Positions 49,321 through 59,645 of a stretch of DNA of 64,000 nt are shown here, piece by piece. Origin of the DNA: Henricia sp. BOLD:AAB3569 (Eukaryota; Echinodermata; Asteroidea; Spinulosida; Echinasteridae); the NCBI GenBank assembly GCA_037783545.1, contig JBBELK010000111.1, forward strand, positions 712,667 to 776,666. The letters run 5' to 3'. Made by a program: the position numbers and the translations under genes. Under the pieces are notes generated by a model that saw nothing but the letters and a program-made list of their open reading frames with translations, was not told the DNA's origin and did no database searches. Position 1 is the first letter of the stretch. Each line of letters starts with the position of its first letter.

Positions 49321-50608
49321 TGTACTGGTTTCAGTTCTAAACGTAGCCTCAGGGAGACGGTAGCTTAGTTTCCACCAGTAGTGTCAACCACGTATCACAA
49401 AAAATGGCCAAAGGTCGGGACTTCGGTTTCCAAACTTTAATGAACGCGGTGAACTGTATAAGAGAAACAATACAGTACAAAACTACTTTAAACATTAATC
49501 ATAAAGGCAAAGAATAAACCCTGTACTTCTGTCACAAGTAGTGTTACATCATAAACAATGCCGTCAATACAAATACGCAAACTCTAATCAAACTGTTTAA
49601 CAACCGACAGACGAATACATGTAAATACAGGAAACCCAATACGAGTGGAATTAAAGATGCTTCCAGAAATACATGTACCATAAATTACTCACATGACTGT
49701 GGTTCTGGGAAGAGAGTAGAAATACGTGTACTATTCTGGATATGCACTGGGCAGAATCATCTGCAAGAAAATTACATGGGGCTAAATTACAACCCTACAT
49801 ACAGTGTAGACACAAAATTCTTTACTAAATTCCAGTGTACAGTAGTATGGTACACATCTTGGCTAAAGTTAGTTGCTAAGCAACGGGTCTGGGGGAAAGT
49901 CCACACACAAGAAACCGTTACCATGGTGTTACACCAGAATGACCTTAGCCTAGTCCATCTACTTAAATATGTGGAGTTGTGGTTTTGCTCCAGTCCTACT
50001 ACACTGCAGTATGGCTCAAGGGTAAGTGTGTGCATAGGCTGGTGTAAGGGCAAAAGGTCACATTTACGAATGGCATAGGTTAAGCTACTACACACGGTAG
50101 TTTGTGCATGGCTCAAAACCTTCAAAGTAATTCCACGGGAGCGTTCTGGGTCTCAAAATTCTAGGAGTTCTTAAGATCTAGTAAAAGCACAAAATTACAT
50201 AATTTCATGGTGGAAGAAAGTCAAAGTAATGCCCATTCTAAATCTCAGTCGTTGAAACTTTTCTTGAAGACTTCAAAATAATTAATAAGCATTAAACTAT
50301 ATGCTAAAATAAGGCAAATTAAGTCTATTTAATTAAAGTAAACAAATAAACCAATTTAGGAACATACCTTAATAGTTCAGGAGAGAATTATGCCTGAAGA
50401 ATAAACGTGGAATGGAGCCGGTTTATCAATTACGGTGTGTCTCAAGGAATGTCTGGACTCAAACTGAAATCCTATACAAAGGGTTCTGGAACGTACCAAG
50501 TGACTCGAGGGGGTGGTCACTGGGTTGTACCAAGGATAAAAAGGGTGGTTTTCTAGGAGAGTAAATATAGCAGCTACTGATAAAGGGAGAATCGATACGA
50601 CCGTCACA
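49321..50608 (-). repeat. BEL/Pao 3' LTR
   Basis: In element orientation it begins TGTGACGG and ends CCAGTACA. It matches 57025-58312 base for base as far as could be read. The ORFs inside it (for example 49776-50078) recur in the other LTR and are not genes. Confidence 0.95.
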
Positions 50609-50625
50609 CTCCCCGTCTAAAAATA
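50609..50625 (-). promoter_or_regulatory. Polypurine tract of the BEL element
   Basis: On the - strand the sequence AGACGGGGAG abuts the 3' LTR. A purine run in this place primes plus-strand DNA synthesis in LTR elements. It is short and interrupted by one C. Confidence 0.5.
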
Positions 50626-50690
50626 CTTATTTTTACATAATGCGGTAGATTCAGGTATAAGCTAATCTATTGGACTACGTTACAATTACA

Positions 50691-53600
50691 CTAGGTAGTC
50701 TGACACTTGTCATCTCCATTGACAGCAGATGTCTTCACAATCAACACCAGTTCTGAGATTGGTCTGAGGTAGGTGCGACGGGTACCGTCTTCGCTGATGG
50801 TGATGTCGACTTTGCGAACTTTACCATCTTCGCTGGGGTAAATCTTGTCAACTCGGGCCAGAGGCCATGTAAATCTGCGAGTGTTCTTCTCTCGAACAAG
50901 CACAATGTCGCCTTCAGATAGGTTAGGTTTTACGTCAATCCACTTTTGTCTGGGTTGTAGGGACTGTAGGTACTCCTTCTTCCAGCGGATCCAGAACTGG
51001 TCGGCTAGGTATTGTGCCTGTCGCCACCGCTTCCGTCCATAAACGTCTTCCTTCGCAAAGTTTCCTGGAGGTGCCTGAAGTTGTCGAGGCTTGAGTGTCA
51101 ACAGCATAGAAGGAGACAATGCCTGGGGATCATTAGCATCTGATGGGATGGTAGTGATTGGTCGTGAGTTGACGATTGCGCAAGCTTCTGACAGGAAGGT
51201 TGTGAGGACTTCATGCATTAACTTGTGTTTGCCGAACTGTATGAACATGGCATCTAAGACTCGTCGAATAGTGCCGATTTGTCGTTCCCACACGCCTCCG
51301 AAGTGAGATGCGTGAGGGGGGTTGAAGATCCATTCACACTGCTGAGAAGCTAGGTGTCGGCTGATTTGCTCGTGTTCCAGGCCTTCCAGTGTTTTCTCCA
51401 GTTCTCGTTTGGCACCGACGAAATTCGTGCCCTGATCGCACCTTAGTTTTGCCACTGGACCTCTTACCGCTACAAATCTTCTGAGGGCCGAGATGAAGGC
51501 CGATGTGTCCATCGATTCGACTACTTCTACGTGCACCGCTCGGCTGTGCAGGCAGGTAAAGAGTAGAGCCCATCGTTTTGATGAAGCGGATCCTCCTCTT
51601 GTTTTTCTGGTAACCACTGTCCAGGGTCCGAAGATGTCCATGCCGACATTTGTGAAGGGTGGCGTGGCTTCCAATCTGTCTCGTGGGAGGTCGGCCATTA
51701 TCTGGGTCTGTAGTCTGCCTCTCAGCTTCTTGCAGGTGACGCAGCGGTCGATGACTCTACGGACGAGGTCATGCGCGCCAACTATCCATATTCCTCCTGA
51801 TCGTATGGCGCCTGCAGTCAGCTGACGGCCTTGGTGTCGAACGCTATGGTGAAAGTGCTCAGCGATGAGTTTCGATAGATGGTTGTCTTTAGGGAAAAGT
51901 GCGGGGTGTCGGCCTCCTAGGTCAATGTCAGCACGTCTGAGTCTTCCGCCGACTCTCATGATGCCATCAGGATCGATAAATGGGGTCAACTTGTAGAAAG
52001 GGCTCCTTTTGCCGGCTGAGACTTCGGGGTCATCTTGTCGCAGACGTCGTAGTTCGTTGGTGAATGATTGACGCTGCACCTCTTTTATGATGAGCTCTTC
52101 GGCCTTTTGTAGTTCTTCTGCAGAGGGTGTGCATGATTGGCCTTCAGGTTTCTTGACGGGTGAACTCCTCCCTTCTCTTGTCTCCTTGAAGGTTCTGACT
52201 CTGTGTATTAGAGTTGCGATCGCTCGTTTGAGAGTCGACCATTGGGAGAAGCGTAGAAATCTATCACAGCCAAGTCGAGGTATTTCGGCTTCGGCTGGCT
52301 TGTAGGTGGTGTCTTTGGTGTCAGTGGCAGAGGAGCGAACTTCTGTGCGTACTTCGGGGTCGCTTTCATCCAAGACTGGCTGTGTTTTCTTAGAGGCGTG
52401 TCGCGTCTCGCCGTCATCATTTGCAGTCTTGCCCGTCTGCCACAGGAATTCTGGTCCTTGGAACCATCGAGTGTTCTCGAGTTGATTTGCCGGGACGGAG
52501 CGAGAGGCTATGTCTGCAGGGTTGCTGTTCGTCTGAACATAGCGCCACTGTTTGTAGTTGGATACACGGTGTATCCTGTGAACCCTATTTGCGACGTAGA
52601 CGTGGAACCGCTTTGATTCGTTAGCGATGTAGCCCAGGACTACCTTACTATCGGTGTAGAACCACATCGAGTCTATGGACACCCTGTCTCCTAGCTCAGC
52701 TTCAATTGTCTGTATGAGATTTGCGCCGAGAACGGCACCGCAAAGTTCCAGTCGAGAGATCGATACTGCATGTGGTGGGGAAACTCTTGCTTTGGAGAGA
52801 AGAAGTGTCACATGGGGTTGATCCTTCTCGTTCAATACTCGTAGGTATGCGACAGCCCCGATCGCGCGTTCACTGGCGTCTGAGAACACGTGGATTTCTC
52901 TTGTCTTCACTCGTCCGAAGTTAGCTGGTTGATAGCAACGTTGGATATTGATGGCTGCTAGATCCTGAAGAGAGTTTTGCCAGCGTTTCCACTTCGGTAG
53001 GAGAGTATCAGGGAGGGGCCTGTCCCAAGTGTTTCCTGGTGTCTGGTTCTCGTTCTTCATCACAGTCGTGAGCTCACGTAGGATGAGTTTGCCTTCAATG
53101 GTCACAGGGGTTACAAGGCCTAATGGGTCGAATACTGAACTGGCAATGGACAGCACTCCCCGCCGTGAAAATGGTTTGTCTGGTAGGTCTACCTTGAACG
53201 TGAAGGAGTCGTGCTCAAGTGACCAGGAGATTCCAAGGGATCGCTGCATGGGTAATTCGTCGTGGTCGAGGTCAAGATCTTGTACATCTTTTGCGACTGC
53301 CTCTTCGGGTAAAGCATCCATCACAAGCTTACTATTGGACGCAATCTTATGAAACCGTAGGTTTCTGGTAGCCAGGGAACTCCGTGTGCGCTGAATGAGA
53401 TTGATAGCTTCTTTAGCATTTGGACGGGACGTTAGTCCATCGTCGACGTAGAAATCACGGCAGATGAAGTCTCGCACGTCCTCTCCGTATTGGACCTTCC
53501 CTTCTTCGGCCACCATTCTAAGCCCAAAGGTGGCGACGGCTGGGGATGAGACGTTGCCAAAAAGGTGTACATTCATGCGGTAGTCGATGATAGGCTTTGC

Positions 53601-56600
53601 CGGATCATTGTTCTCAAACCACAGAAACCGCAGGAAATTTCTGTGCTCGGGGTTGACGTAGAAGTTGTGAAACATCTGTTCGACGTCTCCCATGACCGCT
53701 ACCTCTTCTAGTCTGAATCTTAGAAGAATTCCCAATAGGCTGTTCATCTGATCGGGCCCTTGAAGAAGAACCTCGTTTAGAGCGATACCGCCGTACTTGG
53801 CACTGGCGTCGAAGACAACTCTGATCCCCTGCTTTCGTGGGTGGTGTACTGCAAAGTGGGGCAGGTACCAGACTTTTCCGGGAGTGGTGGTTGTCTCATC
53901 TTTTGCCACAGGTGATGCATGGTTCCTATCGAAGAGCTTGCCGAAGAATGTTTGGTAGTCGGCCATCACCGAAGGTTTGCGTCGGAGCGATTTCACGAGA
54001 TTGTTCAATCGATTCTCAGCCTGCCGCCGGTTGTTGGGAAGCTGAGGGTTTTCCATTTTGAAGGGCAAAGGAAACACGATGTTGCCGGTCGAGTTCGTGT
54101 CGGCTTGCTCTTTCATGATGGAGATGAAGCGTCGATCCTCGACTGATGGCGCTTTCTTATTGTCGTCTCGCGTTTCGACATATACGTCAACGTCTGTATT
54201 TCGGCGACTGCTGGGCATTCCCTTATAGGTTAAGTGGTTTTCGCATACAATGCAGTGTTCGGACTCAACGTTGGCGTCTGTAAAGGTCAGAGCTCTGGAA
54301 TTCGTGTTCAATGGGTCGAGTGCTTCGACTGCGGTGGTGCGGTAGGTGGAGACATGCACTCGTCCATCAACGCCACTTACACACATTCTACCTGAGATAG
54401 TCCATCCCATGTCAGTGCGTTGGGCCCAGGGGGTGCCTTTGGGACCATTGCGGGATTCTCTTATCTTGAGTGGCTCCGGACAACTTCTTCCGATGAGGAT
54501 AAGGATGTTAATGTCATCTCTTATTTTTGGGATCATCTCTGCGATGGGTCTCAAGTGTCGGAAGCCTCGACAGAGATCTGGAGTAGGAATTTCGTTACGG
54601 TCGCCCGGTATGTTCTCGTTTTCAATGACGGTTGGAAGTGGTTGTCGGTGGCCCTTCATAGATTCCATAACCAGGTCGGTAGCTCGTCGTCCCTTGGTTA
54701 TAACTCCGCGGCCTCCGCAGGTGGACAATTCGTACTCGTAGGCGGGTCCTGCAATGTCGAGGGACTCGAAGAGCTTGGGATCTCCGAGACATGTATTAGA
54801 CTGGTCGTCTAGAACAGCGTAGCCGAGGATGAAATTACAAGGATTGTCTCGGAGGTACAATTTCACGGGTACAATTTTCGAGCAGGATCTCGCCTCCGTG
54901 CAGTCATAGTACATCGTACATTTCGTGTTTGCCTCCACCCTCTCTCCTGGCTTGGGAAGTTGTCTCTCAGGCAGAGGCTTTTCGGGGGCTTGCTCCCTGC
55001 CATATGGTCTCGAAGAGGCATGCATGTGGCTCTCTGTATTTCCTCCACTGCTTTGTTTGGGTACATGTACGTGCATAAAGGACGCGTGTTCGGTGCTACT
55101 GCATTTCTTGCACTGAACCTTTGTCTTGCAGTCCCTGATGCGATGATTTTGACCGCACTTGAAGCAGAGACCTTTTGTTTTGCAAAACTCCCTCCTCTCC
55201 TGGACGGGCTGTCGGCCAAAGGCGATGCATTCCGACAGCTGATGACCTTGCATGTCATGGAAGGCGCATCTACATGTATCTTCTGATGGCTTGAAAGGTA
55301 CCGGCTTCACAGGCGTGGACGTTGCCATGACGCGGATGGAGGAGCCTGCGCTTCTGTTCCTTATATTATCCCTTTGGTGATGATCGGTCTGTGTTAGTGG
55401 ATACAGCTCTGGATCATTGTGTAGTCTCGCCTTTTCTTTGAGGAATTTGGTCAACTCGGGGAATGGGGGGTAATTGCCGTGACGGGACTTGTAGTCGCAA
55501 GCTCTTTTTCTCCATGCATTGTGCAAGTATGTGGGCAGTTTGTCTAGGATGGGGTGGAGGTTGTATGAAAAGTTGAGAACCTTCAAATCTGGTAGGTCCT
55601 CCAACTGTGCTGTGATGTCGACGCATATGTCAGCTAGCTCGCGTAGTTTATGACTTTCCTCTAGCTTGAATTTCGGAAACGTGTGAAGTTTCTTCATTAC
55701 GTCAGTTGTCACTTTGGTTTTGTCGCCGAACCTTTCTTCCAGCTCTTTCCAAGCTTCGTCGTAAGCTGTCTGGGGACACGAGACGTATCTATGTCTGAAT
55801 CTGTCGACGACTTTCCTCACTTCCCCTTTCGTGTATTTTGCGAGAAAAGTGAGCATCTGTGTGGCTGGAGTGCGGGCTTGATTGACCATTGCTTCGAATG
55901 AAGAGCGCCATGGCCGGAACATGATCGGGTCACCATCGTAAACGTCAGGTTCATGTGATGGTTGCCGCTGACGAGCTAGGGTGTCTGTTATTTCTTGTGT
56001 CAAACGGAGGAATGGATCATCACCTCTAGGGGTTAAAGGGTCCCGTTCGATATTAATATGAGGGACTGGCGTTTGTTCAGCCCAGACTGGTTGGAAGACA
56101 GGGGCTGAAGCGTCAAGATGATTAACTGAAGGAGAGTTCCTTGGTACGTCGTGACCAAGTGTAGTTTGGAACCGCCAAGCATGATCATTCGAAGATTGAT
56201 GTGGTGCGGTGTGGGTGGTCGATTCCTGCTCTTCTCTTTCTGCTTGGAGAAGTGCATCAGACCTTGCTCTTTCCATCGCAGCGGCTTGTCGGGCGCGAAG
56301 TATTTGAAGGTCTGCCTCTGCTTGTGCTTGCCTTTTGAGTTGTTCGGCCTCTATCTTTGCCTTTTCTGCAATCTCGGTTGCCTGTTGCATCTTTAACTCT
56401 GCCATTCGTTTCGCGATCACCTCTTCAAACTTTGCCCTTTTGTCTGCTGCAGCAGCATTCGCCAAAGCCTGGGCTCGTGCACTTAAGCATGAACCTGATG
56501 AAGATCTTGAGCTCTTTGCAGAAAGTCTAGATTTTCTACTGGCTGCTGACCGTATTTCAAATGCCAGTGAATGGAGCCGTTCCATTGTTCCCGTAAAGAC

Positions 56601-56957
56601 GTCGTTGGCCAGGTTGCAGTTCTCAAGAAAGATGTCGAATGCGTTTAATGCGTCACCTTTAAACGCATCTGTTTTGTCGTGTGCAAACATGGTCTTCAGT
56701 TCACCCCATATGGCCTTGTAGGATTCGAGGAAAGAACGGGCATCACTCAAGTCCATTTGCAATATAGACTCGTCTTCCGGATCCTCTGTTAGGTTGTCTA
56801 GAATTTGTTTCGTCTTCTTCCATTGCGCATGCAATTCTTTTGTCTTTGCCTCAATGTCGTTGGCGAGGGCCTTTACGGTCGGATGCCAATCACGCTGTGG
56901 TCGGCCAGGATCGTCTTCCGGGGGGATGTTATCGTCATGCAATAGGGGATCTGCCAT
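50691..56957 (-). CDS. BEL/Pao Gag-Pol polyprotein, 2088 aa, intact
   Basis: One frame starts at ATG 56957 in the context GCCATGG, 68 bp inside the 5' LTR. Gag: an acidic N-terminus, a charged Ala/Glu/Arg-rich coiled coil at about 160-245, and a BEL-type capsid-like domain at about 335-520. Zinc knuckles follow: C598-C601-H605-C610 (spacing 2-3-4) and C616-C619-H624-H629. Protease-like region: about 695-780 with LDDQS (Asp717/718). RT: Asp1091 in MGDVEQMF and the YVDD box at 1170-1173. RNase H: D1360, E1404, D1436, D1482. Integrase: an HHCC zinc site near 1703-1742 (C1739, C1742), catalytic D1774, D1841 and E1891, and a C-terminal domain at about 2010-2075. Every catalytic residue is present, so all steps of reverse transcription and integration could be encoded. 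How Gag and Pol are separated is not visible; proteolysis is presumed. Confidence 0.95.
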   Translation of the reverse strand: MADPLLHDDNIPPEDDPGRPQRDWHPTVKALANDIEAKTKELHAQWKKTKQILDNLTEDPEDESILQMDLSDARSFLESYKAIWGELKTMFAHDKTDAFKGDALNAFDIFLENCNLANDVFTGTMERLHSLAFEIRSAASRKSRLSAKSSRSSSGSCLSARAQALANAAAADKRAKFEEVIAKRMAELKMQQATEIAEKAKIEAEQLKRQAQAEADLQILRARQAAAMERARSDALLQAEREEQESTTHTAPHQSSNDHAWRFQTTLGHDVPRNSPSVNHLDASAPVFQPVWAEQTPVPHINIERDPLTPRGDDPFLRLTQEITDTLARQRQPSHEPDVYDGDPIMFRPWRSSFEAMVNQARTPATQMLTFLAKYTKGEVRKVVDRFRHRYVSCPQTAYDEAWKELEERFGDKTKVTTDVMKKLHTFPKFKLEESHKLRELADICVDITAQLEDLPDLKVLNFSYNLHPILDKLPTYLHNAWRKRACDYKSRHGNYPPFPELTKFLKEKARLHNDPELYPLTQTDHHQRDNIRNRSAGSSIRVMATSTPVKPVPFKPSEDTCRCAFHDMQGHQLSECIAFGRQPVQERREFCKTKGLCFKCGQNHRIRDCKTKVQCKKCSSTEHASFMHVHVPKQSSGGNTESHMHASSRPYGREQAPEKPLPERQLPKPGERVEANTKCTMYYDCTEARSCSKIVPVKLYLRDNPCNFILGYAVLDDQSNTCLGDPKLFESLDIAGPAYEYELSTCGGRGVITKGRRATDLVMESMKGHRQPLPTVIENENIPGDRNEIPTPDLCRGFRHLRPIAEMIPKIRDDINILILIGRSCPEPLKIRESRNGPKGTPWAQRTDMGWTISGRMCVSGVDGRVHVSTYRTTAVEALDPLNTNSRALTFTDANVESEHCIVCENHLTYKGMPSSRRNTDVDVYVETRDDNKKAPSVEDRRFISIMKEQADTNSTGNIVFPLPFKMENPQLPNNRRQAENRLNNLVKSLRRKPSVMADYQTFFGKLFDRNHASPVAKDETTTTPGKVWYLPHFAVHHPRKQGIRVVFDASAKYGGIALNEVLLQGPDQMNSLLGILLRFRLEEVAVMGDVEQMFHNFYVNPEHRNFLRFLWFENNDPAKPIIDYRMNVHLFGNVSSPAVATFGLRMVAEEGKVQYGEDVRDFICRDFYVDDGLTSRPNAKEAINLIQRTRSSLATRNLRFHKIASNSKLVMDALPEEAVAKDVQDLDLDHDELPMQRSLGISWSLEHDSFTFKVDLPDKPFSRRGVLSIASSVFDPLGLVTPVTIEGKLILRELTTVMKNENQTPGNTWDRPLPDTLLPKWKRWQNSLQDLAAINIQRCYQPANFGRVKTREIHVFSDASERAIGAVAYLRVLNEKDQPHVTLLLSKARVSPPHAVSISRLELCGAVLGANLIQTIEAELGDRVSIDSMWFYTDSKVVLGYIANESKRFHVYVANRVHRIHRVSNYKQWRYVQTNSNPADIASRSVPANQLENTRWFQGPEFLWQTGKTANDDGETRHASKKTQPVLDESDPEVRTEVRSSATDTKDTTYKPAEAEIPRLGCDRFLRFSQWSTLKRAIATLIHRVRTFKETREGRSSPVKKPEGQSCTPSAEELQKAEELIIKEVQRQSFTNELRRLRQDDPEVSAGKRSPFYKLTPFIDPDGIMRVGGRLRRADIDLGGRHPALFPKDNHLSKLIAEHFHHSVRHQGRQLTAGAIRSGGIWIVGAHDLVRRVIDRCVTCKKLRGRLQTQIMADLPRDRLEATPPFTNVGMDIFGPWTVVTRKTRGGSASSKRWALLFTCLHSRAVHVEVVESMDTSAFISALRRFVAVRGPVAKLRCDQGTNFVGAKRELEKTLEGLEHEQISRHLASQQCEWIFNPPHASHFGGVWERQIGTIRRVLDAMFIQFGKHKLMHEVLTTFLSEACAIVNSRPITTIPSDANDPQALSPSMLLTLKPRQLQAPPGNFAKEDVYGRKRWRQAQYLADQFWIRWKKEYLQSLQPRQKWIDVKPNLSEGDIVLVREKNTRRFTWPLARVDKIYPSEDGKVRKVDITISEDGTRRTYLRPISELVLIVKTSAVNGDDKCQTT

Positions 56958-57024
56958 GGCTTTTCAGAATGATGAAAGAATCGAAGTGGATCTTACCCGC
57001 TTTGTCGGTTCACAGTCATTTCAC
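56958..57024 (-). promoter_or_regulatory. BEL leader between 5' LTR and start codon
   Basis: This 67-bp leader should hold the tRNA primer binding site, but no stretch beginning TGG lies next to the LTR. The sequence after the LTR is GTGAAATGACTGTGAACCGA. The primer tRNA is not identified. Confidence 0.4.
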
Positions 57025-58312
57025 TGTACTGGTTTCAGTTCTAAACGTAGCCTCAGGGAGACGGTAGCTTAGTTTCCACCAGTAGTGTCAACCACGTATC
57101 ACAAAAAATGGCCAAAGGTCGGGACTTCGGTTTCCAAACTTTAATGAACGCGGTGAACTGTATAAGAGAAACAATACAGTACAAAACTACTTTAAACATT
57201 AATCATAAAGGCAAAGAATAAACCCTGTACTTCTGTCACAAGTAGTGTTACATCATAAACAATGCCGTCAATACAAATACGCAAACTCTAATCAAACTGT
57301 TTAACAACCGACAGACGAATACATGTAAATACAGGAAACCCAATACGAGTGGAATTAAAGATGCTTCCAGAAATACATGTACCATAAATTACTCACATGA
57401 CTGTGGTTCTGGGAAGAGAGTAGAAATACGTGTACTATTCTGGATATGCACTGGGCAGAATCATCTGCAAGAAAATTACATGGGGCTAAATTACAACCCT
57501 ACATACAGTGTAGACACAAAATTCTTTACTAAATTCCAGTGTACAGTAGTATGGTACACATCTTGGCTAAAGTTAGTTGCTAAGCAACGGGTCTGGGGGA
57601 AAGTCCACACACAAGAAACCGTTACCATGGTGTTACACCAGAATGACCTTAGCCTAGTCCATCTACTTAAATATGTGGAGTTGTGGTTTTGCTCCAGTCC
57701 TACTACACTGCAGTATGGCTCAAGGGTAAGTGTGTGCATAGGCTGGTGTAAGGGCAAAAGGTCACATTTACGAATGGCATAGGTTAAGCTACTACACACG
57801 GTAGTTTGTGCATGGCTCAAAACCTTCAAAGTAATTCCACGGGAGCGTTCTGGGTCTCAAAATTCTAGGAGTTCTTAAGATCTAGTAAAAGCACAAAATT
57901 ACATAATTTCATGGTGGAAGAAAGTCAAAGTAATGCCCATTCTAAATCTCAGTCGTTGAAACTTTTCTTGAAGACTTCAAAATAATTAATAAGCATTAAA
58001 CTATATGCTAAAATAAGGCAAATTAAGTCTATTTAATTAAAGTAAACAAATAAACCAATTTAGGAACATACCTTAATAGTTCAGGAGAGAATTATGCCTG
58101 AAGAATAAACGTGGAATGGAGCCGGTTTATCAATTACGGTGTGTCTCAAGGAATGTCTGGACTCAAACTGAAATCCTATACAAAGGGTTCTGGAACGTAC
58201 CAAGTGACTCGAGGGGGTGGTCACTGGGTTGTACCAAGGATAAAAAGGGTGGTTTTCTAGGAGAGTAAATATAGCAGCTACTGATAAAGGGAGAATCGAT
58301 ACGACCGTCACA
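57025..58312 (-). repeat. BEL/Pao 5' LTR
   Basis: 1,288 bp, the same length as the 3' LTR. It should carry the promoter on the - strand. A weak TATA-like CTATATTTA occurs near its start, but the true start site cannot be placed. Confidence 0.95.
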
Positions 58313-58317
58313 TTCGG

Positions 58318-58884
58318 TGTTGACGGACATGGTGCATGCGCCAATCTCAAGTATTTTGTTGCGTTGATAGTTTTAGCGCGGATTTCAAATAGGGGAAGAA
58401 ACCTTAAGATTCCCAAATTTGAAAAGCAACAGATGGTTTCACATGTCGTATACATGTAATTTATGTTTTAGGCACAACCATCGCGCACCACGGTGGCATC
58501 TCATGGCCTAGGTCTAAGGCCTTAAGAATTTGTCCCTTTTTGCATTGCGCGGTACACCTATTCCCGCCCTTTTGTAATAATTCGGGCTGGTTACCGGAGA
58601 TTTCGCAAGGGGATATCTCGTTACCAGGGCCAGTGAGTAATAGCCGCACGTTTGGCCGTGTCGAGAATGGAGACCCAGCTTTTGTCATGTGAGGGGAGGA
58701 GCCCAAGGTTTTGCCGTGTGTCTGAGGGGAAAAGCCCCAGGTTTATAGACAGACAGATAGATGGATTGATTAAACATTATTTTCCCACCCGGGGAAATCC
58801 AGTCGGCCTGTACCACAGATTTGAAATATTACACTATGTATTTGTAATACACACTATCATAAAGGAAAATTACTCAAATTGCTT
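58318..58884. other. Diverged minisatellite remnants and unassigned sequence
   Basis: About 58650-58745 holds two or three diverged units of the adjacent minisatellite (GCCGTGTGTCTGAGGGGAAA). About 58746-58880 is unrelated AT-rich sequence that separates them from the main array, possibly an insertion. Confidence 0.5.
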
Positions 58885-59645
58885 ATTAGCCGCGTGAGAG
58901 AAAAAGCCCTAGGCTACGGTTGGCCGTGTGAGGGGAAAAAGCCCCATGTTTGGCCGTGTGAGGGAAAAAGCCCAAGGCTATGGTTGGCCGTGTGAGGGAA
59001 AAAGGCCCCATTGTTGGCCGTGTGAGGGGAAAAAGCCCCATGTTTGGCCGTGTAAGGGGAAAAAGCCCAAGGCTATGGTCGGCCGTGTGAGGGAAAAAGC
59101 CCCATTGTTGGCCGTGTGAGGGGGAAAAGCCCCATTGTTGGCCGTGTGATGGGAAAAAGCCCCATTGTTGGCCGTGTGATGGGAAAAAGGCCCCATTGTT
59201 GGCCGTGTGAGGGGAAAAAGCCCCATGTTTGGCCGTGTGAGGGGAAAAAGCCCAAGGCTATCGTCGGCCGTGTGAGGGAAAAAGCCCCATTGTTGGCCGT
59301 GTGAGGGGAAAAAGGCCCCATTGTTGGCCGTGTGAGGGGAAAAAGGCCCCATTGTTGGCCGTGTGAAGGAATAAAGCCCCATGTTTGGCCGTGTGAGGGG
59401 AAAAAGCCCAAGGCTGTGGTCGGCCGTGTGAGGGAAAAAGCCCCATTGTTGGCCGTGTGATGGGAAAAAGCCCCATGTTTGGCCGTGTGATGGGAAAAAG
59501 CCCCATTTTGGCCGTGTGAGGAGAAAAAGCCCCATTTTGGCCGTGTGAGGGAAAAATCCCAAGGCTATGGTTGGCCGTGTGAGGAAAAAAGCCCCATGTT
59601 TGGCCGTGTGAGGGGGAAAACCACATTTTGGCCAGTAAGAGTAAG
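58885..59645. repeat. Minisatellite of about 28-30 bp units
   Basis: About 25 units of the form TTGGCCGTGTGAGGGGAAAA plus AGCCCCAT or GCCCAAGGCTATGG. The GCCCAAGGCTATGG type recurs near 58970, 59068, 59250, 59408 and 59560, giving a second-order period of roughly 100-180 bp. Long frames on the - strand (224 codons, Gly-Phe-Phe-Pro-Ser-His-Gly repeats) result from the absence of stops in the unit. Coding is unlikely, but the regularity is notable. Confidence 0.92.

Larger units (their letters stand above)
49321..58312 (-). mobile_element. Intact BEL/Pao LTR retrotransposon
   Basis: The element is 8,992 bp, flanked by the direct 5-bp duplication TTCGG (49316-49320 and 58313-58317). It has two 1,288-bp LTRs with TG/CA ends, one uninterrupted gag-pol ORF, and the domain order Gag, protease, RT, RNase H, integrase of the BEL/Pao superfamily. 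It has no env. Equal LTR lengths with no difference seen by eye, plus the intact ORF, indicate a very recent and possibly still active insertion. Confidence 0.95.

Noticed and set aside
49776..50125. ORFs of 100 and 112 codons
   Set aside because: They lie inside the BEL LTR and are duplicated in the other LTR (57480-57829).
50845..56721. Many + strand ORFs of 60-131 codons
   Set aside because: They are shadows of the BEL polyprotein on the opposite strand.
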